Shown: positions 24,728 through 32,062 of the stretch, piece by piece
How the letters are laid out: the number at the start of each line of letters is the position of its first letter
How positions within the stretch are numbered: the first letter of the stretch is position 1
Assembly: GCF_039539445.1 (NCBI RefSeq)
Contig: NZ_BAABDD010000020.1
Coordinates: forward strand, 29,851-93,850
Origin: Salinactinospora qingdaonensis
GTDB lineage: Bacteria > Actinomycetota > Actinomycetes > Streptosporangiales > Streptosporangiaceae
Direction of reading: 5' to 3'
Length of the DNA: 64,000 bases
Translations under genes and position numbers: made by a program
Notes under the pieces: model-generated
Told to the model about the DNA's origin: nothing
Seen by the model: the letters and a program-made list of their open reading frames with translations, nothing else
The model's database searches: none

Positions 24728-25447
24728 TCAGCGGCCGGGGACAACCGATTCTGCCAGCGAAGGGCCTTTGATGGTTACTGTTAGCAGCATCGAACCCATT
24801 GCACTGACGTCTCTCTCCGCTGCACGTTGTCTCAGGTTTTCGCCTTGGTCTTTCAAAGGATGGTTCCGAGGCAGACGGGAAATGAAGTCGGCCATCCGGT
24901 CGAACATGGTCTTGGGTGAGACGGGGGCCAGATTCGTGAAGTAGTCGACCGTGGTTTGGATAGGCGGATATCCGGGAAACGTGGCCAGTATCTCGGGGAG
25001 GTCCAGTCCTGGACGGTGGTAGTAGCCAAGGGCTTGGTGGACGCTTTTGGACCAACGGTCGATTTCGTGGGCGAGGCGTTGCGAGGGCACGCTGAGGTCA
25101 GCCCACGGTTCAGCGATGACGACGCCGCGCTTGGCGATGCGCAGAGCTTCGCTCAAGACGGTCTCGGTGTTGGGTGTGTGGTGCAGAACGTGGCGTAGTA
25201 CTGCCCATTCGACGGCTTTGTCGGCGAAGTCCGGCTTCTCGGCATAGCCTTCGTAGGCGTGCAATCCTCTGGCTGAGGCCCGGCGGACGTTGTGTGGGCC
25301 TCGGTCGATGCCATGAGCGTGGATACCGGCGTCTCGACAGAGGGCCAAGAGATCTCCACCGCCGCACCCGATGTCCAGAACCGACTCCGGCTCCAAGCGT
25401 TGCAGAAGCCAGAAGAAGTGTTGGAGTGGTGCCGTGCCGGCGCTCAT
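24728..25447 (-). CDS. Class I SAM-dependent methyltransferase
   Basis: 239-aa methyltransferase of the Methyltransf_11/UbiE type. SAM motif I is VLDIGCGGGDLL (23-34), followed by GIDRGPHNV and VLRHVLHHTPNTETVLSEA (motif II/III region). The ATG at 25447 overlaps the PhyH stop (ATGA) with GAGGGA upstream; ATG 25453 is an alternative. It is the last gene of the precursor/HExxH/PhyH operon and could methylate the peptide or a residue hydroxylated by the oxygenases. Target not identifiable. Its stop lies 130 bp from the truncated drmMI end. Confidence 0.83.
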   Translation of the reverse strand: MSAGTAPLQHFFWLLQRLEPESVLDIGCGGGDLLALCRDAGIHAHGIDRGPHNVRRASARGLHAYEGYAEKPDFADKAVEWAVLRHVLHHTPNTETVLSEALRIAKRGVVIAEPWADLSVPSQRLAHEIDRWSKSVHQALGYYHRPGLDLPEILATFPGYPPIQTTVDYFTNLAPVSPKTMFDRMADFISRLPRNHPLKDQGENLRQRAAERDVSAMGSMLLTVTIKGPSLAESVVPGR

Positions 25448-26223
25448 ACGCATCCCTCATAGGAGCGTCCCCGCACCAGGTCGAATCTCATCTTGCCCTG
25501 CCACTGCTCGGTGAGGACGCATTGAGCACTCATGTAGGCGAACGAGAGCGCGCGTCGTGGGTACGGCGAGTGGTTGGGGCCGGACCAGTGGACCGTCTTC
25601 CCGGAGTGGAACGAGGCTCCGCCGGCAGGTACGGGCACCGTAACGGCTTGGTCGTAGGGGACCTCCTCCTCAGGCACGCGCCACTCTTCGAGCATCGCGT
25701 GGGGGAAGATCCCTCGCTGGTGGCTTCCCGGGACGAAGTTGAGACAGCCGTTGTCGGGTGTGGCGGGATCGATCGCGATCCAGCAGACCACGAATTCGGG
25801 TGGTTCGATGTGGGTCCAGTAAGCAGCGTCCTGGTGAGGTGATTTCGGGGAGCCGATGTGCGGGGGTTTCATCCATCCGATGGAGGCGTGCAGCTTGATG
25901 TCCGGTCCGGTGATCTCCTGCACCAGATCGAGTATCCGCTCGTGGCGGGCCGCTTCGGCGAAGAGAGCGTCGTTGTGGGCCACGTCCTTGAGCTTGCGCA
26001 CCACAGGCTCGGTGCTGTCGCTGCTCAGGTGGCGTTCGGTGTTGAACGCTTCTTCGGGGAAGTCCGTGCGTCGAGCGAGGATGTCATCGAGTCTGGCGCG
26101 CATGGCCGAGAACAGTTCCTCGTCAAAGAGCTGTTCGACGACACTGAAGCCGTTAGTGGTGAAGTGCTCGCGAAACGCGCTGGGGCTGGTAACCCGGGAG
26201 GTGTCAGAGACGATACGGCCCAT
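25444..26223 (-). CDS. PhyH-type Fe(II)/2-oxoglutarate dioxygenase
   Basis: 259-aa phytanoyl-CoA dioxygenase superfamily protein. The iron ligands appear as H130-Q-D132 (SPHQDAAYW) and the distal His in GKTVHWSGPNHS (H212), with RRALSF supplying the 2-oxoglutarate Arg. NFVPGSHQRG is the usual strand after the metal site. It starts 3 bp after the HExxH gene and overlaps the methyltransferase gene. In this operon it most likely hydroxylates or further oxidises the precursor peptide or a released amino acid; that is inferred from context only. Confidence 0.86.
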   Translation of the reverse strand: MGRIVSDTSRVTSPSAFREHFTTNGFSVVEQLFDEELFSAMRARLDDILARRTDFPEEAFNTERHLSSDSTEPVVRKLKDVAHNDALFAEAARHERILDLVQEITGPDIKLHASIGWMKPPHIGSPKSPHQDAAYWTHIEPPEFVVCWIAIDPATPDNGCLNFVPGSHQRGIFPHAMLEEWRVPEEEVPYDQAVTVPVPAGGASFHSGKTVHWSGPNHSPYPRRALSFAYMSAQCVLTEQWQGKMRFDLVRGRSYEGCV

Positions 26224-26226
26224 TGG

Positions 26227-27213
26227 TCATTCCGCCATGCTGGTCATGCTGTCCAACAGGGCGCGGCCCGTTTCGGTGAAGCGTCCAACCTCGTTGAGCG
26301 TGCCGATCCCCCGCCGGTATTTGTCTTCGATGGTTTTGGCGTGCTCGGCGAAAATCGGGGCCTCGACCAGCGGGAGGGCTCGGCGGTACATGTGCACGAG
26401 CCGGGAGAGCACGAACTGGGCGTGAAAGATGCCCATCACCGGCCTTGGGTCGCGGCGCAACGGTGACTGGTGCAGTTCGTCGGCAGGGTTCAACACGAGC
26501 GGATCCGCTGTGTGAATGACGTTGAGCTTCAGGTGCGACGTCTCGTGGACCAGGTGTTCGAAGAAGTACATCACCCGGTGGTACTCCGGATAGGGCTCGC
26601 GCAGGAACACAGCGCCGAAGAACTGAAGGCTGGTCGCGCCTGTCACACCCGAGCCACGCGAGATACACACATGACGGACGAGCTCTTCGACTTCGGCCCG
26701 CATCTGCGGATCAGCTTCCTCGATGAGCGCGAGAGCCTGCTCGACCTCGGCTTGGTAGCTGGCCAACTCCTCCTCTGGCAACGGTTCGATGACGGTCATC
26801 CGGCCGAACCGGTCTGGGACGGGGTGTGCCCGCAGTCTGGCCAGCACGGGCTCTTCCCAACTGGTGGCGCCAACCGTATCGACGGTACGCCCCTGGGCAT
26901 ACCAGCCGTGGGCGTCTAAAGCTTCCAGGGAGGCGACAGCGGCACGTACCTCCTCGACGTCGCTACGGCTGATCGCGTCCAAGAGCGCATAGTGAGCGAC
27001 GAACACGGCTGGGGAGAAGGGGCGTGACCGGTCGAGCTGAGAGCATTGCTCGACCAGTGGCCCAAGGTCGGTTCCCAGACCCGCTCCAGCGCTTGTCACC
27101 AGAGCTGCTGTGCTGTTTGCGAAACGTTCTCTCAGATAGCTGTGAAGGTTCGCGGTGCCGGCGCCGCTAGGTAGGGCGTCATGTAGATCCGGCTCGGACA
27201 AGGCGACGACCAT
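26227..27213 (-). CDS. HExxH-type putative peptide beta-hydroxylase
   Basis: 328-aa protein of the actinobacterial 'HEXXH motif' RiPP family (aKG-HExxH-type peptide beta-hydroxylase). The motif is H223-E-T-S-H227 in FFEHLVHETSHLKLN, followed by HTADPLVLNPADELHQSPLRRDPRPVMGIFHAQFV, which is the typical downstream region. Family members hydroxylate side chains of ribosomal peptides and are often found beside radical SAM or lanthipeptide enzymes, neither of which is present here. The start at 27213 is taken because the upstream extension is not conserved-looking and GGAG lies nearby. A 45-codon ORF 132 bp upstream is the likely substrate. It is followed by PhyH and methyltransferase genes in one operon. 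Confidence 0.85.
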   Translation of the reverse strand: MVVALSEPDLHDALPSGAGTANLHSYLRERFANSTAALVTSAGAGLGTDLGPLVEQCSQLDRSRPFSPAVFVAHYALLDAISRSDVEEVRAAVASLEALDAHGWYAQGRTVDTVGATSWEEPVLARLRAHPVPDRFGRMTVIEPLPEEELASYQAEVEQALALIEEADPQMRAEVEELVRHVCISRGSGVTGATSLQFFGAVFLREPYPEYHRVMYFFEHLVHETSHLKLNVIHTADPLVLNPADELHQSPLRRDPRPVMGIFHAQFVLSRLVHMYRRALPLVEAPIFAEHAKTIEDKYRRGIGTLNEVGRFTETGRALLDSMTSMAE

Positions 27214-27345
27214 CGAGGATCGAGTCTCCGTTCGCTGCGGCCGCGATTGAGGGAGCACATCTTCCGGACCTGCCGGGCACCAAAGCGGCTTTGCTCCTTG
27301 CCCTAGGTCAGGCCCGGGTGTGCATGTTCCTAAGGTCTGGACTGT

Positions 27346-27483
27346 CTAGCTGATCTGGACGGTGGGGACGGGTTCAGCGCCGCCCATCAGGACCTCAGCG
27401 GGGACCTCGAAGGATGCTTCGGGCGACTCGACAGCGTCGGACTCGGGGTTGTCGACCTTCTCTTCAGCCGATGGCGTGCTCAT
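27346..27483 (-). CDS. Putative RiPP precursor peptide, 45 aa
   Basis: A 45-codon ORF. The first 26 residues are acidic (MSTPSAEEKVDNPESDAVES then PEASFE) and leader-like; the C-terminal part, VPAEVLMGGAEPVPTVQIS, has a Gly-Gly followed by a short hydrophobic, Pro-containing tail that may be the core. It lies directly upstream of the HExxH hydroxylase on the same strand, as precursors do. It lacks Cys, so lanthionine chemistry is excluded, and lacks the FxSxx C-terminus of Fxs peptides. Its start is preceded by AAGGG at about 12 nt. A perfect inverted repeat lies just upstream. Size, charge split and position support the call; the sequence itself was not recognised. Confidence 0.7.
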   Translation of the reverse strand: MSTPSAEEKVDNPESDAVESPEASFEVPAEVLMGGAEPVPTVQIS

Positions 27484-27499
27484 CGCAACCTGACCCTTA

Positions 27500-27514
27500 C
27501 TGAATCGTATTCAG
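27500..27514. promoter_or_regulatory. Inverted repeat upstream of the RiPP precursor
   Basis: CTGAAT-N3-ATTCAG, a perfect 6-3-6 palindrome, 17 bp before the precursor ATG. It overlaps TGAATACGAT on the minus strand, a possible -10 region with TTGATT upstream as -35. It fits an operator for a repressor of the operon. The divergent valS promoter is about 100 bp away. Confidence 0.45.
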
Positions 27515-27605
27515 GGGAACTCTGAGAGTAATCAAGAGGTCAAAAAAGAGTCAACAGCATACAGCTGAGACCAGTCACGCGGTTTGGGGGCGCTGCGCAC
27601 GGGCA

Positions 27606-27611
27606 CTAGAC
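27606..27611 (+). promoter_or_regulatory. Possible -10 of a leaderless valS transcript
   Basis: TAGACT ends nine bases before the GTG at 27621, and there is no Shine-Dalgarno in between. This spacing is what a leaderless mRNA would show. A TTTGGG about 18 bp upstream is a weak -35 candidate. Confidence 0.35.
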
Positions 27612-27620
27612 TTGCGCTCT

Positions 27621-30284
27621 GTGACTGAAGAAACCGGCGCGAACCACACCTCTAGCCTGCCCACCCAGTACGCACCTGCTGAGGTAGAAGAGCGGCTGTA
27701 CCAACGTTGGCATGCGGCCGGTTACTTCGAGGTCGATCCCAAGAGCGGCAAGCCCCCGTTCTCGATCGTGATCCCTCCGCCCAATGTCACCGGTGCCCTG
27801 CACCTGGGGCATGCTTTCGGCCACACCATCAAAGACGCGCTCACCCGCCGCGCCCGCATGCAGGGGTTGGAAGCGCTGTGGCTGCCGGGCATGGATCACG
27901 CGGGCATCGCCACCCAAACCCTCGTGGAGCGCCACCTGGCCACGACCGAGGGCAAGTCTCGCCATGACCTGACCCGTGAGGAGTTCGTCGAACGGGTCTG
28001 GGACTGGAAAGAGAACTACGGCGGGCAGATCCTCGGCCAGATGCGGCGCCTGGGCGACAGTGTGGACTGGTCGCGTGAGCGCTTCACCATGGATGCCGGC
28101 CTGTCGCGCGCGGTGGGCACGATCTTCAAGCGGCTGTTCGACGACGGGCTGATCTACCAGGCCGAGCGGATCATCAACTGGTGCCCGCGCTGCCAGACCG
28201 CGCTGTCCGACATCGAGGTCGAGCACCGCGACGACGAGGGCGAGCTGGTCTCGATCCGCTACGGTGAGGGCGAAAACTCGGTCGTGGTCGCCACGACGCG
28301 GGCCGAGACGATGCTCGGGGACACGGCCGTGGCCGTGCACCCCGACGATGAGCGCTACCGCCACCTGGTGGGCGCCTCGGTGGAACTGCCCCTCACCGGG
28401 CGCAGTATCCCGATCGTGGCCGACGAGCACGTCGACCCCGAGTTCGGCAGTGGCGCGGTCAAGGTCACCCCGGCCCACGACCCCAACGACTTCGAGATCG
28501 GGCGGCGTCACGACCTGCCCGCCCTGGAGATTCTCGACGAGCGCGGCATCGTTACCGCCCACGGCCCCTTCGAGGGCTTGGACCGCTTCGAGGCCCGCCC
28601 GGCGGTGGTCGCGGCGCTGCGCCAGCAAGGGCGCATCGTCGCCGAGAAGCGCCCCTACCTGCACGCTGTCGGCCACTGCTCGCGCTGCGACACGGTGGTC
28701 GAGCCGCGGCTGTCCCAGCAGTGGTTCGTCAAGGTCGCTCCCTTGGCCAAGGCCGCCGGGGATGCGGTACGCGACGGCCGGGTGCGGCTGCACCCGCCGG
28801 AGATGGCCGCCCGCTACTTCGAGTGGGTCGACAACATGCACGACTGGTGCATCAGCCGCCAGTTGTGGTGGGGACACCGCATCCCCGTGTGGTATGGGCC
28901 GAACGGTGAGGTGGTCTGTGTCGGCCCCGACGAGGAGCCACCCACGGGCGAGGGCTGGTACCAGGACTCCGATGTGCTCGACACCTGGTTCTCCTCGGCG
29001 CTGTGGCCGTTCTCCACACTGGGGTGGCCCGACGACACCGAGGATCTGCGCGCCTTCTACCCCACCAGTGTCTTGGTGACCGGCTACGACATCCTGTTCT
29101 TCTGGGTCGCCCGGATGATGATGTTCGGTCTCTACGCCATGGCCGACCGCGGCCCCGAGGAAGCGGTGCCGTTCAAGGACGTCGTCCTGCATGGGCTGGT
29201 CCGCGACCAGTACGGCAAGAAGATGTCCAAGTCGCGTGGGAACGCGGTCGATCCGCTGGACTGGATGGACGCCTACGGTAGCGATGCCCTGCGGTTCACC
29301 CTGGCCCGGGGAGCCAACCCCGGTTCCGATGTGCCCATCGGCGAGGACTGGGTGCAGGGGTCGCGCAACTTCTGCAACAAGGTCTGGAACGCCACCCGCT
29401 TCGCCCTGATGAACGGCGCCACGACCAATTCGGTGCTGACCGGCGGTGACTTCTCCGGTCCGTTACCGCCGTTGGAGGAGCTGTCCACGGCGGATCGCTG
29501 GATTCTCTCCCGGATGAATCGGGTCGTCGCCGAGGTGGACACGGCCTACGAAGAATTTCACTTCGCGCGCGCGTGCGACCTCCTCTACCACTTCGCCTGG
29601 GATGAGCTGTTCGACTGGTATGTCGAGCTGGCCAAAACCCCGCTCCAGCGTGGCGGGACCGAGGCCGAGAACACCCGCGCCGTGCTCGGCCACGTCTTCG
29701 ACGTCACGTTGCGCCTGCTGCACCCGGTGATCCCGTTCGTCACCGAGGAACTGTGGCTCACCCTCACCAACAGGGAGTCCATCACCGTCGCGCCCTGGCC
29801 GCACGCTGAGATCAGCCTCGGCGATACGGAGGCCGAGGACACCATCGGCGAATTGCAGACGGTCGTCACCGAGGTCCGCCGGTTCCGCAGCGAGCAGGGG
29901 CTCAAGCCCGGCCAGCGCGTTCCCGCGCGCCTGCATTTCGCCAACCCACTACTGACCGGGTTCGAGGAACACATCCGTTCGCTGACCCGACTGACAGATC
30001 CCACGACAGACTTCTCCACCACGGCCTCGGTCGAGGTCGCCGGCGTGCGCGTGGAGCTGGACCTCTCGGACGCGGTCGACTTCGCCGCCGAACGCAAGCG
30101 CCTGGAAAAGGACCTGGCCGAGGCCGAGAAGCGCAAGGCTTCAGCCGAAGCGCAGCTCGCCAACTCCTCGTTCACCAGCAAAGCACCGGAAGCGGTCGTG
30201 GAAAACGTCCGCACCCGCCTCAAGGAGACCGAAGCCGAGATCGCCCGCATCACCAACCAGCTCGCCGCCCTCCCCCAGGCGTAG
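27621..30284 (+). CDS. valS: Valyl-tRNA synthetase
   Basis: 887-aa class I synthetase that charges tRNA-Val. The HIGH-type signature is HLGH (61-64) in PPPNVTGALHLGHAFGHT; the CP1 editing domain follows (ATTRAETMLGDTAVAVHP, VTPAHDPNDFEIG); KMSKS is present (about 534-538) in GKKMSKSRGNAVDPLDWMD; then an anticodon-binding domain and the C-terminal Val-specific coiled coil (about 815-887). It is complete, with no broken motif. GTG 27621 is preferred to TTG 27612. It is divergent from the RiPP operon and bracketed by direct repeats, an odd place for a housekeeping gene: usual neighbours such as folC are absent. It may be the sole valS or an extra, possibly resistance-type copy. Confidence 0.95.
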   Translation: MTEETGANHTSSLPTQYAPAEVEERLYQRWHAAGYFEVDPKSGKPPFSIVIPPPNVTGALHLGHAFGHTIKDALTRRARMQGLEALWLPGMDHAGIATQTLVERHLATTEGKSRHDLTREEFVERVWDWKENYGGQILGQMRRLGDSVDWSRERFTMDAGLSRAVGTIFKRLFDDGLIYQAERIINWCPRCQTALSDIEVEHRDDEGELVSIRYGEGENSVVVATTRAETMLGDTAVAVHPDDERYRHLVGASVELPLTGRSIPIVADEHVDPEFGSGAVKVTPAHDPNDFEIGRRHDLPALEILDERGIVTAHGPFEGLDRFEARPAVVAALRQQGRIVAEKRPYLHAVGHCSRCDTVVEPRLSQQWFVKVAPLAKAAGDAVRDGRVRLHPPEMAARYFEWVDNMHDWCISRQLWWGHRIPVWYGPNGEVVCVGPDEEPPTGEGWYQDSDVLDTWFSSALWPFSTLGWPDDTEDLRAFYPTSVLVTGYDILFFWVARMMMFGLYAMADRGPEEAVPFKDVVLHGLVRDQYGKKMSKSRGNAVDPLDWMDAYGSDALRFTLARGANPGSDVPIGEDWVQGSRNFCNKVWNATRFALMNGATTNSVLTGGDFSGPLPPLEELSTADRWILSRMNRVVAEVDTAYEEFHFARACDLLYHFAWDELFDWYVELAKTPLQRGGTEAENTRAVLGHVFDVTLRLLHPVIPFVTEELWLTLTNRESITVAPWPHAEISLGDTEAEDTIGELQTVVTEVRRFRSEQGLKPGQRVPARLHFANPLLTGFEEHIRSLTRLTDPTTDFSTTASVEVAGVRVELDLSDAVDFAAERKRLEKDLAEAEKRKASAEAQLANSSFTSKAPEAVVENVRTRLKETEAEIARITNQLAALPQA

Positions 30285-30407
30285 GTGTCATAGTCTTCTC
30301 AGTTGCCTCAGGGGAGTCACTGCGAAATCTGAGGTTGTGGCTTACCGCAGAGATGTCCCACCCCCCGGAGGGGGTGGGGGTGGGCCGGGAGGGCGGGCGG
30401 ACGGACT

Positions 30408-30824
30408 CTAGGGGGTCGGCTGGGGCGTTTCGGTCGGCTCGGCGGGTGCCGCGGGCGGAGAGTCGGGACGCTCGGGGCTCTCCCCGGTGGAGTCGGCCGC
30501 TTCCAGGAGTTCTGACTCTTCCGGGGCCTCGGGGCACGCGCACTCGTCGGGGCAGTCGCAGTCGTCGGCGTCCATCTCGTCGAGCCGGCGCTCGACCATC
30601 GCCAATACCCGCTCCAGCATGCTGACGGTGTCGGTGTGGATCGTCCGTCCCTCGCCGCAGCGGGGGCGGGCACTGTAGGGCGCCATGCGGCGCTCGGGAT
30701 GGTGGCGGATCTGCCACAGGTAGCCGTACCGGCGCGCGGTCGGCCGCAGCTTGACGGGCAGGTCCGACAGTCGAGTCTCCGGCAGCGGTTGGGGCGACGC
30801 CTCCTCGGTCACGGTCACAGCCAT
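30408..30824 (-). CDS. Acidic Cys-rich hypothetical protein, copy 2
   Basis: 138-aa near-identical copy of the protein encoded at 22632-23048: the central part from LPETRLSDLPVKLRP through DDCDCPDECACPEAPE is unchanged, with differences mainly near the N-terminus (TVTEEASPQPLP) and in the tail. It is again coupled to a 22-codon ORF by TGATG and is again divergent from an XRE/DUF397 pair. Function unknown. The retention of an intact frame in both copies suggests both are expressed or the duplication is recent. Confidence 0.65.
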   Translation of the reverse strand: MAVTVTEEASPQPLPETRLSDLPVKLRPTARRYGYLWQIRHHPERRMAPYSARPRCGEGRTIHTDTVSMLERVLAMVERRLDEMDADDCDCPDECACPEAPEESELLEAADSTGESPERPDSPPAAPAEPTETPQPTP

Positions 30825-30892
30825 CACCGCCCCATCCACAGCAGGCAACACACCCGCTGCGCTCGGTAGTGGTTCCGGATAAGCTTGAACAT
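30824..30892 (-). CDS. 22-aa upstream ORF, copy 2
   Basis: Encodes MFKLIRNHYRAQRVCCLLWMGR, differing from copy 1 (23048-23116) by one residue. Same purine-rich leader and same TGATG overlap with the following gene. Confidence 0.55.
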   Translation of the reverse strand: MFKLIRNHYRAQRVCCLLWMGR

Positions 30893-31077
30893 GTTCCACC
30901 TGCCTTTTCCAGGTTGGGACCACGCCCCCGGGCCGCCTCATGGCCGCGGGGGTCTGCTGTGCCTTCCGAAATCCACAGTTCCGTAATCGGTGTTGCGAGC
31001 GCTAGTGATCTTGCAGAAGAGTAAGTCCAATAAAGCCCAGCATTGGGTTGCACTCCTCCTGTAAGGAAATGCAAGGC

Positions 31078-31863
31078 ATGACCACTGATGGGCGCTGGCA
31101 GCGCTTCGCAAAACAAATCAAATACCACCGGAATCGGACAGATCTCTCCCAAGGCGCGCTCGCTAAAGCTGTCAACACGGGCGAGTCCACGATCGCGGCC
31201 TATGAGACGGGGCGGCGTGTCCCCAGTCGCGCCACTGCTGAGGCCATCGACTGGACCCTCGCCGCCGGAGGCTCCATCATCCAACTGTGGGATGAACTCA
31301 GCGATGAACGTGATATCCCCGAGGACTGGCGCAACTTCGAGAAGGCCGAGCGACAGGCGGTAGCGATACGTGAGTACCAAAATGTGGTTATTCCAGGACT
31401 TCTCCAGACCCTGGACTACGCTCGACACTGCCTGCGCAACCTACGCATGTGGGGCGACGAACGTGTAGAGCAACTGGTCGAACAGCGTACGTCTCGCCTG
31501 AAAGCCGTGAGTGGTGCTTCCCTGACGTTTGTAGTCGACGAGATTGTGCTGCGGCGTGCTCCAGGATCAACGGAGGTGCTGCGCAAACAGCTCGATTACC
31601 TGATGAGCCTCATCGATGATAGAACGATATGGCTGTCCGTGCTGCCTAGTGATACCCCCATGTACCCGGGAGTTCCCTCTTTCCGGATAATGACCTTGAA
31701 GGACAGGCGACTGGTAGGTCACGAGGAGTATCTGAGTGGTGTCAACGTCACCACTGGCCCCCAAGCTGGCGAGCTTGTCACTCTCTTCGGAAACCTCCAA
31801 GCCGAGTCCCTCAGCAGTCAGAAATCATTAAATCTGATCGAATCGATAAGGAACGAGCTTTGA
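31078..31863 (+). CDS. XRE regulator with DUF5753, cassette copy 2
   Basis: 261-aa Scr1-type regulator: HTH IKYHRNRTDLSQGALAKAVNTGESTIAAYETGRRVPS, and DUF5753 with EYQNVVIPGLLQTLDYARHCL and GHEEYLSGVNVTTGPQAGELV. It parallels the regulator at 23296-24096 in length and domain order but differs strongly in the recognition helix, so the two probably read different operators. The DUF397 gene overlaps its stop (TTGA). The start at 31078 is a choice between two close ATGs (31069, 31078). Confidence 0.86.
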   Translation: MTTDGRWQRFAKQIKYHRNRTDLSQGALAKAVNTGESTIAAYETGRRVPSRATAEAIDWTLAAGGSIIQLWDELSDERDIPEDWRNFEKAERQAVAIREYQNVVIPGLLQTLDYARHCLRNLRMWGDERVEQLVEQRTSRLKAVSGASLTFVVDEIVLRRAPGSTEVLRKQLDYLMSLIDDRTIWLSVLPSDTPMYPGVPSFRIMTLKDRRLVGHEEYLSGVNVTTGPQAGELVTLFGNLQAESLSSQKSLNLIESIRNEL

Positions 31864-32036
31864 TAGATCAATCTTGGAAGAAATCAAGCTTCAGCGGAGC
31901 TAACCCCAATTGTGTCGAGTGCCGCACCGATAGCGAAGCTGTGGATATCCGTGATACCCAGCACCGCCACCTAGGCCAGATTTCCATCTCCTCTCAGGAG
32001 TGGCGCGCTTTCCTCGCGGAGATCGAACGGTTTTAG
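31860..32036 (+). CDS. DUF397 protein, cassette copy 2
   Basis: 58-aa DUF397 protein read from a TTG that overlaps the XRE stop: MIDQSWKKSSFSGANPNCVECR ... SSQEWRAFLAEIERF. Same length and C-terminus as copy 1 (24086-24262). It ends 26 bp before the drmMI stop on the opposite strand, the same spacing as in copy 1. Partner of the upstream XRE regulator. Confidence 0.86.
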   Translation: MIDQSWKKSSFSGANPNCVECRTDSEAVDIRDTQHRHLGQISISSQEWRAFLAEIERF

Positions 32037-32062
32037 GTGCAGCGGGAATGCCCCGGAAAAGC

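Noticed and set aside
27346..27483. Lanthipeptide or thiopeptide precursor.
   Set aside because: The peptide has no Cys, and no LanB/LanM, YcaO or radical SAM gene lies nearby.
27484..27620. T-box or other aminoacyl-tRNA-sensing leader before valS.
   Set aside because: The space is short, no T-box sequence was seen and a leaderless start looks more likely.
27621..30284. valS as self-resistance for the microcin C-like product.
   Set aside because: A precursor ending in Asn should yield an aspartyl-adenylate that targets AspRS, not ValRS; any resistance link would have to be to the RiPP operon.
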